Positions 1 to 9,225 of a DNA stretch of 26,375 nucleotides are shown piece by piece. The stretch's first letter is position 1; the number at the start of each line of letters is the position of its first letter. Made by a program: the position numbers and the translations under genes. This DNA comes from Bacteroidota bacterium. GTDB taxonomy: Bacteria; Bacteroidota; Bacteroidia; UKL13-3. The notes under the pieces were generated by a model. That model searched no databases, had not been told where the DNA came from, and worked only from the letters and a program-made list of their open reading frames with translations. The stretch lies in assembly GCA_010027395.1 (NCBI GenBank), contig RGVD01000008.1, positions 1-26,375 of the forward strand, in the 5' to 3' direction.

Positions 1-3000
1 ACTGTGCTACCTATTAAACCTGAAGTTGCATAGGTTGTACCAGTTTGGTTTGAAGAAACCACATTCAATGGTGGGTTCACCACATCTAAATATACATCAT
101 ATCCAGCTGCATAAGTTGCTGCATTCCATGATAAATTAGCACCTGAAATTAATGAAGCACCAGAAGAAGGAGAAATTTTAGTGGTACAAGTAGGAACGTT
201 TGCAAATACGCAAATATTGAAGTTTCCATTGGCAGCACCATTACCTGCATGGTAAACACGCACATAATAAACTTGACCAATGTTGAAGTTAGTTGCACTG
301 TAAGTTTCTTGAGCACCATTTCCAGTAGAATTTTGACAAGCAACTTGGGTAATACCAGAATCGCTGAAAATTTGCATTACAGGATTATAGGTAGAAACAC
401 CATTAACCCTTACATTCATACCTGAACTAGTTGCAGTAAACTTATACCATACATCATCATCAGCAGTACCTGTACAAACTGTTTGAGGAGAAGCTGTTGC
501 TGCTAAAATGTTTGGAAGTGGACTATTAGTTGGCACACAGCTAGTACCCACTGTTAAAGTGGTTGCACCCGAAACGTTATCGTTTGATGGTGGCGGAATA
601 ACCTCACTTACACAAATAGCAAACTCACCAGAACCTGAAGCACCAGTAGCAGCATCATACACTCTTACATAGTATGTACCTGAACTCAATGCCAATGCAG
701 CTAATGATTCTTGAATACCTTGTCCACCTGCGTTAAGACAAGCTACAGGAGTCATTGACGAATTAAGAACCTGAACAACAGCATCATAAGTTAGAGAAGG
801 TGTTACTGTTATTTGATATTGCGGAGCAACAGTGGTTGTGAATGAGAAATAAACATCATCATCGGCCACACCCGAAGTGGTAGCAGAACATGCTGTAACA
901 CCCGGTGTCGCTGTTGCATTTAAACTGGTGTAAATATTACCACAGAATAAAGTACAAGGTGATGCATTAACTGTTAAAGTAGTAGCAGTTCCAGGTTCAT
1001 TGTTTGCAGGTGCACCAATAGTTGGAGCAGTTCCTGAATATGATGAAGATGAAACAAATCTCAACCTGCTGTAACAATCAGGTGAAATTGATAAGTTTTG
1101 TTGTTGATCTGATGTAAAGTAATTAGTGTTGGTATTTTGTTGCAACATTCTTTGGTCTAAACTAGCTGTAGCAGATGTAGTACCATTAACACCAACACTG
1201 TAAGTGAATACGCCAGTGGAAGAACTACCATCAAACAATTGCATGTTACCATAGTTAATATCAATTGAATTATCAAGCTCATGCAAAACCACCTGGAAAT
1301 TCAAGTTTGGTGCTGGGAAAGCATATCTCTCCATCTCAGCCCATTCTATTACAATATCGGCAGTACCACTGCCCAATGTACCAATTACTTGGTATTTCAT
1401 ACAAATATTTTGGTTAGTAAGCGAATTACCTTTCAAAACCAAATCATCCCAAAAAGGTGCAATAACCCACTTTAGTGTTGTTAAATTATTAGTATAAGTA
1501 TTACTTGTTTGAGTGGTATCAAAAGTCATCCAACCATTCGTTGTAGCATAAAATCCTTTAACTACAGCTCCTCTATATTTGAAAGTAGTACCTAATAAAG
1601 AAATATTGTTAGTTTTAGCATCATCTGCTGATGTCAATGCAGAATAAGTGTTACCCGTTGACATTATTGAAGAATAAGTATTACCAGTACTTCTAGTAAC
1701 AGCAAATTGACAATCACCTAAGTTTTTAATAGTATCTCTTGAAGAAGTAAATAACGGAGCTCCAGCACCCGGACATGTAGCTACCAAACGAACGATATCA
1801 TTATTGTTGGTAGTAGCATTTAATCCAGTTAATGTATATGAAGTAGCAGATACTTTTGTTGGTTGAGTTGCATAACTTGTCCAAGTACCATTTGAGAAAG
1901 TAGAATATTGGAAGTCATAAGATGCAATACCGTCAGATCCACTCAATGTTAAAGCAACACCACCCGTACAATTCTCTGTTTTAATAGTAGATAAAGTAAT
2001 GGTTGGTACAGCTGAAATAGTAAGGCTATTAACGGTTGGAGAAGCTACAATTGGGAATGCACTAGAACCTAATGCTACTGAGGTAGCACAGAATCCTGAA
2101 GCCAATCCAACTGTTGACAATTTTACATTTGGAGTGGCTGCTAAATCTTGAGCTACTACAAAATATTGAATAACCGTAGCAGCAGCCACAGTGGTATTTA
2201 ACAAACTGTAATCGAGTGTAAAGTTGAAGTTGTTACCTACTTGGCTTGAAGCAGTAACAAATTTCCAACCACCCACTGTATTGTTGTTAGCAGAAGCTAA
2301 ACCAGTAACAGCATCGGTAGAGTATCTATAATAAACTCTAGGAGGATTGCTTGCAAAATCAACACCACTTGCATCTGTAATAGTTGCTGTTAATGTTGGA
2401 TTTGATGCACAAGCAGTAGCAGCAATAGCTGTATAAGTAATGCTTGGAGCAGTTGCATCTTGCGTAGTACCTGAAGTAAATTCAGAAGCACCAATATCTG
2501 GTGTAGTTCCGCTTACCGCATTACCAAAATAGTCAGTTGTTAAACCAGAAACTACAGAACCACCATTTAATACAAAAGTTCCACCTGTTGGAGCTGGCAC
2601 TAAATTATTAGGAATGGTTGATCCACCTGCAAAAGTTACATTTTCGTAGAATGAACCAGATTCACGAGAACTTGAAGCACCCATGAAAGCTTTGTATTTA
2701 GCGCAACTAGAGTTGATGTTTGCATCAACTACAGGAGCTGTAGTAACACCCGTATTTGTACAAGATGCACAATTATGGTAAGCATTTACGATGGTAACTC
2801 TGTTAGCGGTAGCACCTTCTGCATAAAAATAATTATAATCTGCTGAAGGCACATAATAAATATTGCTATTAGATGTATTAGCTAAGTTTGTTGGAGCGGT
2901 ACCATTTGTACCAGCTACTCTTCTTAAAGCTATGTTAACACCTGTACCAATGGCAGTGGCATTAATATAAACTAAATTGTTTCTGATATCTGTAGTACCT

Positions 3001-5936
3001 GTATTGTAACTAATACCAATTACACCAAAATTCGTAACACCTGTTAATGGAGTTGTTGATGTTCCAAGCACAATGGTATTGTTATAAATGTTTTGAGCAA
3101 CTGTATGTCCAATATCAATACCCATAATCATGGCATTACCATTTGAAGATGGTGCACTGATACCTTGGATAAAGTTATAAGCAACACGCGGGGTAGCCAA
3201 TCCAGAAGAGATTTGAATACCTCTTGCAGAGGCACCTGAATTTACCACAGTTAAATTATTTATACTGTTTCTTGTGATATCAATTCCAGCAGTAGTTGCA
3301 CTACTTGCAATACCCATAGCAGAACCAGCACCGTTGGTACTTAAGTTTGAAATGTTATTGTTTGCAATGGTATCTGTTCCTGAACTTGTAAGAACACCTC
3401 TAACTACAGTAACTCCAGTAGTTCCGTAAGCAACATAATTTGATAAAGTATTGCCAGAGACAACTACTACACCAGCACCTGTATTGTTAATACCTATCAC
3501 TGTGTTAGCACCTGTTGTAGAAAAACCACTCGTACCAGCTCTAAAACTATTAGAAAAATTACCTCCCACAGTATTACCAGAAATTACTTTTTTACCAGTA
3601 CCACCAGAATTCATAATACCAACAACGTTTGTTGCAATTGTGGCCGTTCCACTAGTGTATGTTAAACCACCGATAATGTTGTTTTTAATATTAACAATAC
3701 CTGTACTTGAACAGAAAATACCAACAACTCCATTACCATTGGTGGTAATAGCCGTTGAATTTGCAGCAACTAAATTATCCACTGCGGAACTGCTTCCAAT
3801 AAGATTTGGAGTAATATCACCTACATTCACATTACCTGAACCCATGATGATGATACCACCTAATAATGGATTACCTGCAGAAGCTACAGCAGTAGTTGAA
3901 ACAATATTGATATTACTTACTGTGTTTCCTTGTATACTAGAAGTTCTTAAAGTTCCACCACTCATATTTAAAGCATTGAAACGGTATGATGCAGCAGTAC
4001 CATTGATTGTCCATGTACCAGAACATTGTGGTCCACTTCCTCCAAAATAGTTGTTGCTAATGTTGTAACCATTTCCACCACCAGTATAAACAGCAGTTTG
4101 AACAATGGCTCCAGCAGTATGTGCTCTCGCAGTAGTTAAATAGAAACTGTTTCCTGTTACTGTCCAATCAGAATTATTTGTTCCTGAAATATCAATTGAA
4201 ACACTGTTTTGAGTACTTGCAGCCGTTACGTTGAAGATATCAACGAAATTACAATTCAAGACGCTGTTATAATCGTTTAAAATAGTAGAAGATTGACCTG
4301 CAGAGTAAATACCTTTTAAAGGCGATGTAGCACCTGCACCAATCGTACAATTTGAAATGGTGTTATATCTATTACCAGAAGTACTAGTAGTTCCAGTAGT
4401 TCCTAAGAAAGCAATAAGACCATAGGTAGCTGTGGTTGTGCCATTATTAACACCTGTAACTGATACATAATTTAAAGTAGTATTGTTTGTACCATTGATA
4501 TAACGAATGGTTTGAGTACCTAAATTAGCACTTGAAATACTTAATTGAGAAGCAGTACCTGTAGAACCAGGACGTCCATCAATTGTAACATAATAAGTAC
4601 CGTTCAAATCAATTGTTTGTGCTGTACCAGTTGTTGCAGTATTTGCTATAGATAAGCCACTAGCTGCTGAATTTACAGTAACACTAACAGTATTTGAAGA
4701 ACTTAAGCCAGGGAAATTTGAGAAAGTAATAGGGAATGTTTCAGTAGTACTTACATAAGTTGGTGCTAACTCTAATACAACTGAACCTGCTAAACCTTGT
4801 GCAGCCAAATCAGCTGTAGCAGTGGTTAAATTTGCATAATCACAGCCTGAAGGACAAACTGTTTTTGTACCAGATAATGTAGGGGCACTCGTTGTAGCGT
4901 TACCATTTAAAACTGGAGTCACAGCTCCACTAGATTCAGAAAAAGCCTCTACGTTCCAATAGTAAGTTGTATTAGGGTTTAATCCAGTAGCTACATATGA
5001 AGAAGCTCCAACTGCAGTTGAACCAACTAAACTAAATGCAGTATTATTGAGTGATCTGTAAATTCTATATGAACCAGAACCAGGAGTCCAATTCAAAGTC
5101 ATACCACCAGCACCAATATTTGTGATATTTAAACTAGTTGGAGAGACAGCCGGTCCTGGAGGGGTAAATGTATATACTCTTCTAGAGCCATTTGATGCAG
5201 AATTTAAATTAGTAACAGGAGAACTAGCTGTCGTAGCATTAGCTGCCCAAGTTGAAGTACTAACAGTGTTCGTAGCACATGTAACCGATGCCAAACTATT
5301 AACCGCAGAACCTGTTGCAAAGCCTATAGCACCAGTGGTAGTTGACGTACCCATTGCCATAGCACCATAAACATATTCGATTACACCAGTTGATTCATAA
5401 AGTCTTACTTGGTATTGTGAAGCAGGCGCTGAGCCCAGCCAATAAAGACCGATGTTGAACTCAACTACCAAACAACGGTTAGGAGCAGTACCCACTACTT
5501 TAGATCTAACACCATTTGTAGTTGTAATAGCATCCGCACCCCAAGCTGTTAACAATGGAGTGGTAGTAGTTCCTCCACTTGCCGTATATACAGCAGTTCC
5601 AATTGCAGTGCTACCAAGTGCCATTGTACCATTAGAAGAAGCTGAAAACTGAGTGTAGGTGGTTCCCATTAAAGTGAAGTTGAAACCAATGCTTGTAACA
5701 GCAGACGCACCTTGATCTATAGCTGCTGCAACCAAGGCAGTTGTACCTGTTGTCATATCTACAGTGTTACCATTAGCATCTAAAGCCAAGGATCCAGTAG
5801 TAGAGGTTGAAAAAGTGTAATTGTCCGTGCTTTGGCCATAGAGGAGATTCGTTCCAAGCAGTAGCAATAAAATTACTGTGGAAGCTAAGGTCCTGAGTAC
5901 TGTCAGTCCCCTTCGTTTTGTAATTGTTTTTGTCAT
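1..5936 (-). CDS. Giant multidomain secreted surface protein, 3' end outside window
   Basis: One uninterrupted frame runs from ATG at 5936 to the window edge, giving at least 1,978 residues; the C-terminus is missing. Residues 1-35 form a signal peptide (basic n-region, VILLLLLG core). I read, in order: a beta-sandwich with 'SNGTMALG' (about 40-255); a fibronectin III domain ending YYWNVEAF (about 265-350); a long N/T/S/G-rich parallel beta-helix of the pectate-lyase-like fold (about 360-1140) closing with PDIGASEF; an Ig-like stretch with a chain-reversal Cys pair (1163-1400); a second sandwich with 'TTNGWMTF' (1440-1590); two tandem PPC-like domains sharing ADDDV and YYVRVY (1648-1775 and 1783-1915); and the start of another fibronectin III. 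The N-terminal signal, Ser/Thr/Gly/Asn richness and architecture are typical of T9SS cargo adhesins, so a sorting domain is expected beyond base 1 (inference). No catalytic residues were recognised, so adhesin or structural protein is preferred over enzyme. Confidence 0.88.
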   Translation of the reverse strand, partial: MTKTITKRRGLTVLRTLASTVILLLLLGTNLLYGQSTDNYTFSTSTTGSLALDANGNTVDMTTGTTALVAAAIDQGASAVTSIGFNFTLMGTTYTQFSASSNGTMALGSTAIGTAVYTASGGTTTTPLLTAWGADAITTTNGVRSKVVGTAPNRCLVVEFNIGLYWLGSAPASQYQVRLYESTGVIEYVYGAMAMGTSTTTGAIGFATGSAVNSLASVTCATNTVSTSTWAANATTASSPVTNLNSASNGSRRVYTFTPPGPAVSPTSLNITNIGAGGMTLNWTPGSGSYRIYRSLNNTAFSLVGSTAVGASSYVATGLNPNTTYYWNVEAFSESSGAVTPVLNGNATTSAPTLSGTKTVCPSGCDYANLTTATADLAAQGLAGSVVLELAPTYVSTTETFPITFSNFPGLSSSNTVSVTVNSAASGLSIANTATTGTAQTIDLNGTYYVTIDGRPGSTGTASQLSISSANLGTQTIRYINGTNNTTLNYVSVTGVNNGTTTATYGLIAFLGTTGTTSTSGNRYNTISNCTIGAGATSPLKGIYSAGQSSTILNDYNSVLNCNFVDIFNVTAASTQNSVSIDISGTNNSDWTVTGNSFYLTTARAHTAGAIVQTAVYTGGGNGYNISNNYFGGSGPQCSGTWTINGTAASYRFNALNMSGGTLRTSSIQGNTVSNINIVSTTAVASAGNPLLGGIIIMGSGNVNVGDITPNLIGSSSAVDNLVAANSTAITTNGNGVVGIFCSSTGIVNIKNNIIGGLTYTSGTATIATNVVGIMNSGGTGKKVISGNTVGGNFSNSFRAGTSGFSTTGANTVIGINNTGAGVVVVSGNTLSNYVAYGTTGVTVVRGVLTSSGTDTIANNNISNLSTNGAGSAMGIASSATTAGIDITRNSINNLTVVNSGASARGIQISSGLATPRVAYNFIQGISAPSSNGNAMIMGIDIGHTVAQNIYNNTIVLGTSTTPLTGVTNFGVIGISYNTGTTDIRNNLVYINATAIGTGVNIALRRVAGTNGTAPTNLANTSNSNIYYVPSADYNYFYAEGATANRVTIVNAYHNCASCTNTGVTTAPVVDANINSSCAKYKAFMGASSSRESGSFYENVTFAGGSTIPNNLVPAPTGGTFVLNGGSVVSGLTTDYFGNAVSGTTPDIGASEFTSGTTQDATAPSITYTAIAATACASNPTLTATITDASGVDFASNPPRVYYRYSTDAVTGLASANNNTVGGWKFVTASSQVGNNFNFTLDYSLLNTTVAAATVIQYFVVAQDLAATPNVKLSTVGLASGFCATSVALGSSAFPIVASPTVNSLTISAVPTITLSTIKTENCTGGVALTLSGSDGIASYDFQYSTFSNGTWTSYATQPTKVSATSYTLTGLNATTNNNDIVRLVATCPGAGAPLFTSSRDTIKNLGDCQFAVTRSTGNTYSSIMSTGNTYSALTSADDAKTNNISLLGTTFKYRGAVVKGFYATTNGWMTFDTTQTSNTYTNNLTTLKWVIAPFWDDLVLKGNSLTNQNICMKYQVIGTLGSGTADIVIEWAEMERYAFPAPNLNFQVVLHELDNSIDINYGNMQLFDGSSSTGVFTYSVGVNGTTSATASLDQRMLQQNTNTNYFTSDQQQNLSISPDCYSRLRFVSSSSYSGTAPTIGAPANNEPGTATTLTVNASPCTLFCGNIYTSLNATATPGVTACSATTSGVADDDVYFSFTTTVAPQYQITVTPSLTYDAVVQVLNSSMTPVACLNAGGQGIQESLAALALSSGTYYVRVYDAATGASGSGEFAICVSEVIPPPSNDNVSGATTLTVGTSCVPTNSPLPNILAATASPQTVCTGTADDDVWYKFTATSSGMNVRVNGVSTYNPVMQIFSDSGITQVACQNSTGNGAQETYSATNFNIGQVYYVRVYHAGNGAANGNFNICVFANVPTCTTKISPSSGASLISGANLSWNAATYAAGYDVYLDVVNPPLNVVSSNQTGTTYATSGLIGST

Positions 5937-6389
5937 AATTGTTTATTTGGTTTTGGTTATTATTAATTTGTAAACTGTTTATTTTTTTTATTATGTCTGA
6001 TTATTATCATAAGCAACTTATAAATTATCAATATAAACCGCTCATTTTTTATTCCAATTGAAGTAAATTAACTTCAATCGGTAGAAATTCGATTTAAACA
6101 TTGTCGCAGCAAAGTAAATTTGACATTAATCATACCCATTTAACTTAATATTCTGTTAATAGATTTCACTTCAATAAAGCAAAAAAACAATTGTTATTTT
6201 TATTTAAACTTTCAGTTATTTTTACTGTAGAGATAGTACTACAAACTTATTTTTAGTTTTGAATTTTCCAAATGTGCTTGAGTGAAATTTACAATAGGAA
6301 TGTATAAGTTTACAAATCAGTTAAATAAATTGATAAAATCATTTCAACAATTTATTTCCAATTTCAAACTAAAGGCAAGCCAAAAAACA
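5937..6389 (-). other. Long AT-rich leader region upstream of the giant surface gene
   Basis: No gene is supported in this stretch of about 450 bases. On the minus strand it holds a promoter (6242-6272) and then about 300 bases before the ATG. An 8-bp perfect inverted repeat, ATTGAAGT at 6057-6064 with ACTTCAAT at 6071-6078 around a 6-base loop, lies inside the presumed leader, and a third copy of ACTTCAAT is at 6168-6175. These could form an mRNA hairpin or be a protein-binding site; the sequence cannot decide between them. Confidence 0.45.
6242..6272 (-). promoter_or_regulatory. Bacteroidota-type promoter for the giant surface gene
   Basis: Read on the minus strand: TTTG (6272-6269), a 19-base spacer, then TAAGTTTG (6249-6242). 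Both boxes and the spacing fit the Bacteroidota primary sigma consensus TTTG-N19-TAnnTTTG. Transcription would begin near 6235, leaving a leader of about 300 bases. No equally good match lies nearer the gene. Confidence 0.6.
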
Positions 6390-6425
6390 AAAAAGCCACC
6401 CAAAAAAATATTTGAGTGGCTTTTT
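6390..6425 (-). terminator. Intrinsic terminator after the 6444-7457 lipoprotein gene
   Basis: AAAAAGCCAC at 6390-6399 pairs perfectly with GTGGCTTTTT at 6416-6425. The pairing extends by four more pairs after one mismatch. On the minus strand the hairpin is followed by a T-rich run (6390 downward). It lies 18 bases past the stop codon of the lipoprotein gene and separates it from the leader of the giant gene. The A-rich left arm means it could also work in the opposite direction. Confidence 0.8.
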
Positions 6426-6443
6426 ATTTAAAGTTTAAATTTT

Positions 6444-7457
6444 CTAGTAAATAAAATTAGGGCCGTATTTAGCAATAAAAAACTGCGATGAATCAATTAA
6501 AGCTTGCTCTTCGTAAAGGTAATTTCTGCTGGTGAAGATTCCAATGCCAATTTGCTTACCATTTAATTTGATATTTGAATACTCGGTATTGCGCTGCACA
6601 AATCCAACTACAGGCTTACTCAATTCTTGCAAATCAGCAAAATCTCTACTACCTCCATAGGCCGAATAGGTAAGATTGGTGACTCTTCTAACCTTGCTAT
6701 CATCTCGCTTTATTGCTTTAGGAAGAAATCGCAAAAATTCTATCCAAGGAATTTTATTAAAACCGCTAGAATTATTTCGGTATGGAAAATTATTATCTGC
6801 TAGATAACCTTTAGCTAAATAAAAATCTAAGGTTTTATCTACAGAAATTGTAGTATCAGAGGCATTCATTTCCTTGTAGTAAAGTCTAATAAACATGTCA
6901 TACATATAAGCATTCTCGCCTTTGTTAAACACATACTGAATAACACGAGAAGGAGATTCATTGATAGCAATGTTTCTATTGCTTCCAAAACTAGTAAAAT
7001 CACCTCCTCTAATTATATTAGCAGTTGCAGTATAGGTTTTACCGCTTTTAGGGTTGAAAATCTCTAAACGAAGCGCTCCTGTTATGGTTGGCAAAGTTAA
7101 TGTAGTATAGAGGGTATTACGCAAGGTAGAGAAAGTGCCACTATCTTTTGGATACTTAGCACCATCATATCTTTCGAGTGTAACGAAACTTGCTGGATTA
7201 TTAGCATCATATAATTTAACCACCAAAGTATCGAAATACAAAGAATCAGGAATCTGCGTAATTTGGCCAGAAGATAAATTATCTGAGTTTTGGAAAGCTT
7301 TTTCAATTCTGATGTAGTGTTGATCTTCACTTACATCTATCATTCCGTAAACAATGGGAATTTCGTTATAGGGTGCATTAATCTCCACCTTATTGTCGCA
7401 TGACGATGCCGTAAGAACCCATAAAAAGATATAAAAAAATACTAAATTTCTGTTCAT
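6444..7457 (-). CDS. Predicted outer-envelope lipoprotein, possibly DUF4249-like
   Basis: The protein has 337 residues from ATG 7457. This start gives a clean lipoprotein signal: MNR, then a hydrophobic core, then TASSC, with Cys as the lipidation site. An upstream in-frame TTG at 7478 would put seven residues in front of the signal and lies in the promoter, so it is rejected. After the Cys the chain is a soluble beta-rich domain with motifs such as IVYGMIDVSEDQHYIRIEKAF, which resembles the beginning of the Bacteroidota DUF4249 lipoproteins, but I recognise this only loosely. It lies 70 bases downstream of the subtilase gene on the same strand and has its own candidate promoter. Function unknown. 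The absence of SusC/SusD neighbours argues against a polysaccharide utilisation locus. Confidence 0.8.
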   Translation of the reverse strand: MNRNLVFFYIFLWVLTASSCDNKVEINAPYNEIPIVYGMIDVSEDQHYIRIEKAFQNSDNLSSGQITQIPDSLYFDTLVVKLYDANNPASFVTLERYDGAKYPKDSGTFSTLRNTLYTTLTLPTITGALRLEIFNPKSGKTYTATANIIRGGDFTSFGSNRNIAINESPSRVIQYVFNKGENAYMYDMFIRLYYKEMNASDTTISVDKTLDFYLAKGYLADNNFPYRNNSSGFNKIPWIEFLRFLPKAIKRDDSKVRRVTNLTYSAYGGSRDFADLQELSKPVVGFVQRNTEYSNIKLNGKQIGIGIFTSRNYLYEEQALIDSSQFFIAKYGPNFIY

Positions 7458-7465
7458 TTTCGCCT

Positions 7466-7498
7466 CAAAAATAGACAATTTATTAGAAGTCGTTCAAA
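7466..7498 (-). promoter_or_regulatory. Promoter directly abutting the lipoprotein start codon
   Basis: Minus strand: TTTG (7498-7495), a 21-base spacer, TATTTTTG (7473-7466), matching TAnnTTTG exactly. The transcript would start near 7460 with ATG at 7457, so it would be almost leaderless. This supports the 7457 start over the TTG at 7478. Confidence 0.5.
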
Positions 7499-7527
7499 AC
7501 AATAGAAAGGTTGCGTTAATTTAATTT

Positions 7528-9120
7528 TTATTTAAACATTTGCTCTGCCATTAAAACCGCTGAATAAGCATTTACTATGCCACCGGTTTTGCAAAGCTCA
7601 GAAAGTTTAACCTTTTTATTTTTACCAGGGATTAAAACCTTCTTTTTATATTTTATTGAAGATTTAAGAATAATATCTTTTATCTGAGGCGCAGTTAATT
7701 GAGGGTAATATGACTTTAACAAAGCAGCCACACCAGCGGTAACAGGAGCAGCCATACTTGTGCCACTGTATACAGCATATTTTGATTCAGGTATACATGA
7801 ATTAATATCTACGCCTGGAGCAAAAACATCTACCCTGTTTTTTCCATAATTAGAAAAATCTGCAGTAAGGTATTTTTTCAACTTCCAAGTTGAAGCGCCT
7901 ACTTCAATCCAATTTGAAGCATTCACTCCTTTTTCAATATCAACTTTAGGAAAATTATCTTCAATGTCTGTGTTTTTAGCATCATTTCCGGCAGCATGTA
8001 TTAACAAAACATCTTTAGAAAGTGCGTACTTAATTGCCTCATCTACCACATTCTTATTTGAAGAAAATGACTTTCCAAAACTCATGTTTATTATTTTTGC
8101 ACCATTATCAACAGCATATCTTATTGCATTTGCTACATCTTTGTCCCTTTCGTCTCCATCAGGCACCACTCTTAGAACCATAATTTTAACATTGTCTGCT
8201 ACGCCATCTATTCCAGTTCCATTATATCTACTTGCAGCTATTATACCTGCCACATGCGTTCCATGCTCTGCCTTAGGACCCATAACTCGATTACATCCGT
8301 ATATCCTTTCATTCACATCATTATAATTATCTCCAACTATACTGCGAGAATCGAAATCTAGATTATAGTTATAGTCCACAAATTTATTGACCTCATTCAT
8401 TGATTCCTCGAGGCTCAAAAAAATCCTCGCAAACACAGCATAATTTTTACCACTTCTTTTTAAGCCCTGCTCTATGGCATTTTTTGCCATAGCATCTGAT
8501 TGGTTGGAGGGTTTATATGATTTTAAATCATCTAAGCTTAATGAATCTTTAGCAGTAGATTCTTTAATCATTTGTGCACCCGACAAAATATTTCTAAATA
8601 AACCTTGATACATAAAATATTGCGAGCTACCTTGTTTATAAGCTGCTTTGATTTTCAGATAATATCTGTATTCTTTTTCTTGTTCTGGGCTTGAATATCC
8701 TTTGCTCGTATCAAGACCATCATACATCTTTTTATAGTTAGCATACAAACGTGTTACTTCAAGGTTATCTTGATCTACATCACCTTTTGTTCCACCAATA
8801 AAACTCCAACCATTAACATCATCTATTAACCCATTGTTATCATCATCCAAACCATTTAGTTTCTCATTGGGATTTACCCAAATTGCAGATTGCAAATCTT
8901 CATGTTTCACTTCAGTTCCGCCATCTATAACGGCTACAACAACCGTAGTTGATTTCTTTCCTTTAAGCAGTTCTCTGTATGTTTTCTCAGTGCTAACTCC
9001 ATATACCTTATCTTCAGTTGGGTCGAGGTTAAACCAATTTTTGGGAGCTTCTTTTTGGGCAATTATTTGAGAGGTTAATAGCAATGAAAAGCTACTTATG
9101 AATATAAATTTTTTAAACAT
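7528..9120 (-). CDS. Secreted subtilisin-like serine protease (S8 family) with large insert
   Basis: The protein has 530 residues, with a signal peptide at 1-21 (ends IIAQ). The catalytic triad is visible: Asp66 in VVAVIDGG, His286 in EHGTHVAG, Ser455 in SGTSMAAP, with oxyanion Asn379 in HAAGND. It would cleave peptide bonds outside the cytoplasm. In a compact subtilisin the Asp-His distance is about 30 residues; here it is 220, because of an inserted, mostly helical, charged segment from about 115 to 265. That segment is preceded by an acidic DDDNNGLIDD loop that could bind calcium. There is no separate inhibitor-type prodomain and no recognisable T9SS sorting domain: the chain ends soon after the subtilase fold (AYSAVLMAEQMFK). 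It lies between the transaldolase gene upstream and a lipoprotein gene downstream on the same strand. Function beyond proteolysis is unknown. Confidence 0.92.
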   Translation of the reverse strand: MFKKFIFISSFSLLLTSQIIAQKEAPKNWFNLDPTEDKVYGVSTEKTYRELLKGKKSTTVVVAVIDGGTEVKHEDLQSAIWVNPNEKLNGLDDDNNGLIDDVNGWSFIGGTKGDVDQDNLEVTRLYANYKKMYDGLDTSKGYSSPEQEKEYRYYLKIKAAYKQGSSQYFMYQGLFRNILSGAQMIKESTAKDSLSLDDLKSYKPSNQSDAMAKNAIEQGLKRSGKNYAVFARIFLSLEESMNEVNKFVDYNYNLDFDSRSIVGDNYNDVNERIYGCNRVMGPKAEHGTHVAGIIAASRYNGTGIDGVADNVKIMVLRVVPDGDERDKDVANAIRYAVDNGAKIINMSFGKSFSSNKNVVDEAIKYALSKDVLLIHAAGNDAKNTDIEDNFPKVDIEKGVNASNWIEVGASTWKLKKYLTADFSNYGKNRVDVFAPGVDINSCIPESKYAVYSGTSMAAPVTAGVAALLKSYYPQLTAPQIKDIILKSSIKYKKKVLIPGKNKKVKLSELCKTGGIVNAYSAVLMAEQMFK

Positions 9121-9148
9121 AACAATTTTATTATTGGGTAAATATAGA

Positions 9149-9171
9149 ACTACCCGACAAGGTCGGGTAGT
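9149..9171. repeat. Perfect 10-bp hairpin between transaldolase and protease genes
   Basis: ACTACCCGAC (9149-9158) and GTCGGGTAGT (9162-9171) form a perfect stem around the 3-base loop AAG. This is the most GC-rich stretch of the gap. Read on plus it is followed by TATTTTATTT, read on minus by an AT-rich but not T-run sequence, so it is a poor minus-strand terminator. A second, AT-only hairpin (9210-9216 with 9221-9227) covers the transaldolase stop codon. The GC-rich hairpin might be a small dispersed palindrome or a terminator for the upstream gene. Confidence 0.5.
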
Positions 9172-9225
9172 ATTTTATTTGTGTGGCAATATTTTGTGAT
9201 ATAATTTAGAATTCAATTGTTTGAA

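Noticed and set aside
3000..4500. CRISPR or tandem DNA repeat inside the giant gene
   Set aside because: Repetition is at the protein level (beta-helix coils with N/T/G-rich turns); no regularly spaced identical DNA units were found.
5122..5370. Possible toxin- or phage-like small genes on plus strand
   Set aside because: Compositional shadows of the adhesin; no ribosome site, promoter or family motif.
3451..5652. Long plus-strand frames (for example 3451-4050) antisense to the giant gene
   Set aside because: They are Pro/Val/Leu-rich mirror images of the Thr/Gly/Asn-rich minus-strand protein, lack signals or domains, and arise from its codon bias.
7964..8326. 120-residue plus-strand frame inside the protease gene
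   Set aside because: It is antisense to the subtilase catalytic region, which has clear motifs; it has no start context or recognisable domain.
9120..9225. Riboswitch or small RNA in the gap before the protease
   Set aside because: Only simple hairpins are present; no multi-stem arrangement or known aptamer consensus is visible.
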